DNA of 46,079 nt from NCBI GenBank assembly GCA_040143965.1, contig JASJQH010006900.1:1-46079 (forward strand), in the 5' to 3' direction. This DNA comes from Basidiobolus ranarum. Taxonomy: Eukaryota; Basidiobolomycota; Basidiobolomycetes; Basidiobolales. Shown one piece after another: positions 41,723 to 46,079 of this stretch (the first letter of the stretch is position 1; each line of letters opens with the position of its first letter). The notes under the pieces are model-generated. The model saw only the letters and a program-made list of their open reading frames with translations. It searched no databases and was not told the origin of the DNA. Both the position numbers and the translations under genes were made by a program.

Positions 41723-42922
41723 ATGCAATCCCCTAATATTGCACCCAACATGTTCAATAGCGTCAAGTCAAATCCTTACGCTAGCAAAGCTTATATTGCT
41801 ATGCCAAACAAGGGTCTTGATATTCCATATAATAACTACTCCTCACTTAGCCTTCATCATAGCAACGCCAAATTCAGTAGTAGTTCAACTTCATTCTCTA
41901 CTTTCTCTTCCACTGACTCCGACCAATCTCAATATGCTTCTCAAATACCGGAGCGATTTGTATTTTCAGCAGCACAGAAGACGAAGAAGAAGAAGCACCT
42001 AAAACTTTCCAATCTACTAAAAACCAAATCCAAGTCTTCCAAAAAGCCCACCATACCACCACTCCCGCTGCTGGATGCTTTGAGAAAGCGGGACCTTCCT
42101 TCTTTAAAGGAACTATACGGCTCATTCGGCGAGCTTATCGGCCACGGAGCAAGTGGAAATGTAAGGTCTACCTACTCCTTACGCGACGGAAAGAAGTACG
42201 CTATTAAGACCTACAAAGCCAAGCATGAAGGCCAAAAAGATAAACAATACTTTGAACGTATCAGCAACGAGATATATATCGGTGCCTCACTCTCACATCC
42301 TAACATTATCCGCACTGTTGATGTTGTGATGGAAGAGGGACAAATTCATCAAGTGATGGAATTTTGCCCCAGTGATCTAGTTACAGTCATCAAAGATGGT
42401 CAGACAACTCAAGAGCAGATTAACGGATACTTTATTCAAATGCTGGAAGGATTAAGATATCTGCATCATCGAGGAGTAGCTCATCGAGATCTGAAGCTGG
42501 AGAACTTGTGTGTTGATGAGAGTGGAACGTTGAAAATCATCGATTTTGGAAGCAGCTTCATTGTCACAAATCCACTTGATTTATTGCACCGTAAATCAGC
42601 CATGTCTCTAGTCGGCACTGATCCCTATATTGCACCCGAAGTCCATGAGAAGAACGGATATGATGCCACCAAAGCCGATATTTGGTCGGCAGGAATTGTT
42701 TATGCTGCAATGATAATTCGTAAATTCCCATGGAACGTGGCACTCCCCTCAGATAAGAGCTATGTCAGATTCCTTGAGAACCGGGAGAAAGACGAGTTCT
42801 TCCGAGTGCTTCCAGCAGAGTCAGTAAATATCATCAGGAAAATGCTGGATCCCAACCCAGATAGCCGCCCCTCGATTGATGAGATATTCACAGATTCCTG
42901 GATTCAGTCCCTCACTAATTAA
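41723..42922 (+). CDS. HAL/NPR-like serine/threonine kinase 2 (tandem pair, left)
   Basis: Single-exon kinase of 399 residues. I start at the ATG at 41723 (MQSPNIAPNM); the frame is open upstream to a TTG at 41693. Catalytic domain ~131-395: GHGASGNV loop, lysine K162 in YAIKTYKA, HRDLKLEN (D256), DFG (D274), TDPYIAPEV, ADIWSAGIVYAAMIIRKFPW. All residues needed for activity are present. N terminus: MPNKGLDIPYNN and PERFVFSAAQ followed by KTKKKKH, shared with kinases 1 and 3; Ser-rich between. From 42233 to 42705 the DNA is identical base for base to 44123-44595 of kinase 3, and again 42719-42879 to 44609-44769, whereas the first ~70 codons are well diverged. A TATA box lies ~50 nt upstream. 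The protein probably controls membrane transporters, as HAL4/HAL5 do; this is inference from family. Confidence 0.93.
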   Translation: MQSPNIAPNMFNSVKSNPYASKAYIAMPNKGLDIPYNNYSSLSLHHSNAKFSSSSTSFSTFSSTDSDQSQYASQIPERFVFSAAQKTKKKKHLKLSNLLKTKSKSSKKPTIPPLPLLDALRKRDLPSLKELYGSFGELIGHGASGNVRSTYSLRDGKKYAIKTYKAKHEGQKDKQYFERISNEIYIGASLSHPNIIRTVDVVMEEGQIHQVMEFCPSDLVTVIKDGQTTQEQINGYFIQMLEGLRYLHHRGVAHRDLKLENLCVDESGTLKIIDFGSSFIVTNPLDLLHRKSAMSLVGTDPYIAPEVHEKNGYDATKADIWSAGIVYAAMIIRKFPWNVALPSDKSYVRFLENREKDEFFRVLPAESVNIIRKMLDPNPDSRPSIDEIFTDSWIQSLTN

Positions 42923-43612
42923 TATTTAACCATTACATAGACAAAAAGCACTGTATTTTAGATTCACATTGTATTGTATATATATATAAAGAATTTATAT
43001 TATCAAAACTACCAAGCTTTTTTCAGTTTCTTTCAATGCTATCGAAGTCCGAATTTCCGATAGCAATCTAATAACTAGTGATATATAGTAAATTCCGATG
43101 GTTTTTCCATATTGATCTAAATGGAGTTTTACTATCAAACAATACTCATAATTTAGTTCGAAATTCCGCTCATCTCATGCTATTCGTAATCTTGACAATT
43201 TCAGCATAACTCTATCCACAAATCTAATGACAAATCAGCATTCATCAAGTATATCGCCAAGCCCGCAGCAAGAGATTAAATTATTTGACTCTATTGGCTG
43301 CATGATTGTTGATGGATGCTATATTCCAGAATGAAATGAGCGCTGAGTCCCGGAGAATTGGCCGGAATGCTGTGGACTCATCTAATCGATTGATATCTAA
43401 AATATACAGATTTTGTACTTTGATATTAAATACTAACCTGCAGTAATAATTAGCTTATCCGGAGTAATATCGGCCACGGAGGTGCCAAATTCCGGGAAGC
43501 CAATTTGTCACTGGGGGGATACAATATATAAAGGCCACAGACGTAGTAGACAGTTATTCAAATCAATTTCAGCACACTTTTTAGCATTCACTTTCAAATT
43601 GATATTACAACA
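42923..43612. promoter_or_regulatory. spacer and promoter of kinase 3
   Basis: Contains AAATTCCG at 43090-43097, 43161-43168 and 43487-43494, TCCGGA at 43458-43463, and a TATATAAAGG box at 43525-43534, about 80 nt before the kinase 3 ATG. Unlike the coding regions, this spacer does not resemble the 41.0-41.7 kb spacer beyond these short elements. Confidence 0.5.
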
Positions 43613-44818
43613 ATGCAGGTTCCTGAACTTGTCTACACAATTGTGAATCAACCCAACATCAAATCGGCCAGTCCGCATACTTACATTAGTCCACCAAACA
43701 AAGGATTACATATACCATACAATTCTTATGGCCATGTATCCTATTCCATCTCGAACTCTCACAAAACTAGCATTTCCTCTTTCTCTACATACACCTCCAA
43801 CGACTCTCAATGCTCAGGCTTTTCTGACGAACAGATCCCTGAAAGATTTGTATTTTCAGCAGCACAGAAGACGAAGAAAAAGAAGCACTTAAAGCTTCCC
43901 AATCTACTAAAAACCAAATCCAAGTCTTCCAAAAAATCTACAACACCACAGCTCCCATTGTTGGATGCTTTGAGAAAGCGAGACCTTCCTTCTTTAAAGG
44001 AACTATACGGCTCGTTTTCTGAGTATATGGGCAACGGAGCAAGCGGAAATGTAAGATCTACCTACTCCCTACGCGACGGGAAGAAGTACGCCATCAAAAC
44101 CTACAAAGCCAAGCATGAAGGTCAAAAAGATAAACAATACTTTGAACGTATCAGCAACGAGATATATATCGGTGCCTCACTCTCACATCCTAACATTATC
44201 CGCACTGTTGATGTTGTGATGGAAGAGGGACAAATTCATCAAGTGATGGAATTTTGCCCCAGTGATCTAGTTACAGTCATCAAAGATGGTCAGACAACTC
44301 AAGAGCAGATTAACGGATACTTTATTCAAATGCTGGAAGGATTAAGATATCTGCATCATCGAGGAGTAGCTCATCGAGATCTGAAGCTGGAGAACTTGTG
44401 TGTTGATGAGAGTGGAACGTTGAAAATCATCGATTTTGGAAGCAGCTTCATTGTCACAAATCCACTTGATTTATTGCACCGTAAATCAGCCATGTCTCTA
44501 GTCGGCACTGATCCCTATATTGCACCCGAAGTCCATGAGAAGAACGGATATGATGCCACCAAAGCCGATATTTGGTCGGCAGGAATTGTTTATGCAGTAA
44601 TGGTACTTCGTAAATTCCCATGGAACGTGGCACTCCCCTCAGATAAGAGCTATGTCAGATTCCTTGAGAACCGGGAGAAAGACGAGTTCTTCCGAGTGCT
44701 TCCAGCAGAGTCAGTAAATATCATCAGGAAAATGCTGGATCCCAACCCAGATAGCCGCCCCTCGATTGACGAGATATTCACAGATTCCTGGATTCAATCG
44801 CTCACTCTGGCGTGCTAA
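43613..44818 (+). CDS. HAL/NPR-like serine/threonine kinase 3 (tandem pair, right)
   Basis: Single-exon kinase of 401 residues; ATG confirmed. Same architecture as kinase 2: N-terminal SPPNKGLHIPYNSY (~26-39), SSFSTYTSNDS, PERFVFSAAQ with KTKKKKH (76-92), then PLLDALRKRDLPSLKELYGS, glycine loop GNGASGNV, K162, HRDLKLEN (D256), DFG (D274), TDPYIAPEV. It differs from kinase 2 mainly in the first 70 residues, in a few positions near the glycine loop (SEYMGNG against GELIGHG), in YAVMVLRKFPW, and at the end (LTLAC against LTN). Near identity of the catalytic half including silent sites, with diverged 5' parts and flanks, points to recent gene conversion or an unequal-exchange event. Confidence 0.93.
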   Translation: MQVPELVYTIVNQPNIKSASPHTYISPPNKGLHIPYNSYGHVSYSISNSHKTSISSFSTYTSNDSQCSGFSDEQIPERFVFSAAQKTKKKKHLKLPNLLKTKSKSSKKSTTPQLPLLDALRKRDLPSLKELYGSFSEYMGNGASGNVRSTYSLRDGKKYAIKTYKAKHEGQKDKQYFERISNEIYIGASLSHPNIIRTVDVVMEEGQIHQVMEFCPSDLVTVIKDGQTTQEQINGYFIQMLEGLRYLHHRGVAHRDLKLENLCVDESGTLKIIDFGSSFIVTNPLDLLHRKSAMSLVGTDPYIAPEVHEKNGYDATKADIWSAGIVYAVMVLRKFPWNVALPSDKSYVRFLENREKDEFFRVLPAESVNIIRKMLDPNPDSRPSIDEIFTDSWIQSLTLAC

Positions 44819-46079
44819 ACCCGCCGAAGGTCTAACGTCAAGTTGTAACATAAAAGTCCACATCAATTAACATCACCTCATCAATGCAGCTGACATTGCA
44901 TACTCATACCACCTAATTGTACATAATTATAAACCAATAAACCATCATGCACTAAAGAATATTCGATAGCCCCATTTTACTCATTGATTCTCACTCAGTC
45001 AGATTTTGCTTTCCACTCCTTATGTAGCCTTCCATATTTGATAGATATATAAACATTATTTTAGTATGCTTGTATCACCTTTAACGCTCATTAATATTAG
45101 CTTTCTACTTGCCGAATCCATGAATCTTACTATATTTGGATATTCGATCATAATTTTAGGATCTATTCACATGATCAATATATCATTGAGGCTCACACCA
45201 ATGGATACATACCGATTATGATGAAAGCAATGGAAAAAGGGGAAAATAGCCTAACCCCAACAATGATATGTATATTACATAATGCACACAATACGCAATG
45301 CCTGCTGTTATCAAGGATTGTTTTTTACATATGTATCGAGAATCCTGATTGCTAGTTGGAATATACTCGCTAGATGAATAACACATGATCTTGTATACCC
45401 ACAATTGCTCAGTCCTATATTGCATGACCATAACTCCCTATTTTAATCAACATGCCAGTGTTGAGCCTCTCAATTCACTGTGCAAGGTTAATTTTCTCAT
45501 AAAATGATTATCTGATGTATTATATCGAGTACCAATCATTGCAGTATTATTGTCGAGAATTAAAATAGTCATCGCTAACTAATTTCATGTTCTTCATGCT
45601 GGCCTCAGGTATTCTACCAAATATATAGACGAATGTCAAAAATATCATTATGCTGTGTATCATATGAATACTGTAGGAATGCCATTATTTTACTTCATTC
45701 CAGCTCGAGGATAATACATCCAATTTATTAATATAGAAAGCATAGGAATTATTTCTGTTAAAGTATATGGGAGCCTGTTGGTAGTGGTTTGGAGAATTAG
45801 AGAAATTGGTGGTTTTCACTTATTGATTTATTGAGTAAAAAGTTGACATTGATATTTTTGTCAAGACGTAAACAAAATAACATATAGAATACGTTAAGAA
45901 AGGTCCCAGGAACATGTGTGCAAAGTTTGGGGTTTCTAGCACAAGTTTGAAAAATCTATATATCTGAAAACTTCTAAGTTGGTAAAAATATTCCAAGTAA
46001 ATTCCGATTGAGAATAATTGATAATATCTTGGTGAATTATAAGATAACTAAGTACTAAGCTATATATGACTATATAGGT
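44819..46079. other. 1.26-kb intergenic end region, nothing recognised
   Basis: AT-rich, with one more AAATTCCG at 45999-46006. No coding frame, tRNA or repeat of note up to the window end. Confidence 0.4.

Overview
The window looks like nuclear DNA of an early-diverging fungus (Mucoromycota- or Zoopagomycota-like; the exact group cannot be fixed from sequence alone). The grounds are: short GT-AG introns (about 50-110 nt) in most housekeeping genes, a fungal-type Sla2, fission-yeast-like UDP-galactose transporter and HAL/NPR-type kinases, three MATA-type HMG-box genes, and genes that the well-known yeasts lack: an animal-type ferritin, a group I truncated haemoglobin, a base-exchange phosphatidylserine synthase and an SR protein with two zinc knuckles. 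No bacterial operons, tRNA genes, CRISPR arrays or intact transposons were seen.

Layout. 0-5.5 kb: a secreted glycine-rich repeat protein (-), a U6 snRNA gene with TATA box and T-run terminator (-), ferritin (-) with an apparent one-base shift near its start, and a truncated haemoglobin (+). 6.9-20.5 kb: an HMG-box gene (-), a 13-exon cytosolic NADP isocitrate dehydrogenase (+), a 15-exon SLA2/END4 endocytic adaptor (-) sharing a 224-bp divergent promoter with an MDM35/TRIAP1-like gene (+), then a second intact HMG-box gene (+) and a third with a cut-down box (-). 21.3-30.2 kb: an RS2Z-type splicing factor with very small exons (-), phosphatidylserine synthase (+), ribosomal proteins uS19 and P2 (+) and the ribosome-biogenesis factor RRP1 (+). 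32.9-39.1 kb: nucleotide-sugar transporter (-), ribosomal protein uL24 (-), ChaC-type gamma-glutamylcyclotransferase (+) and SPT2 histone chaperone (+). 39.8-44.8 kb: three HAL/NPR-like kinases, two of them a tandem pair whose catalytic halves are almost identical at DNA level.

The genes do not form one pathway. The informative themes are local: iron and NO/O2 chemistry near the left end, HMG regulators scattered over 14 kb, translation and ribosome genes in the middle, and an expanding kinase family on the right. The strongest curiosities are the ferritin frameshift, a 7-nt micro-exon that supplies the zinc-ligand histidine of the RS2Z protein, five consecutive 75-nt exons in the Sla2 coiled coil, sequence homogenisation between the two tandem kinases, and short conserved motifs outside the HMG boxes and kinase domains. 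Multi-exon genes are given as whole spans, with exon limits in the evidence; all introns were placed by eye from splice signals, reading frame and family similarity.
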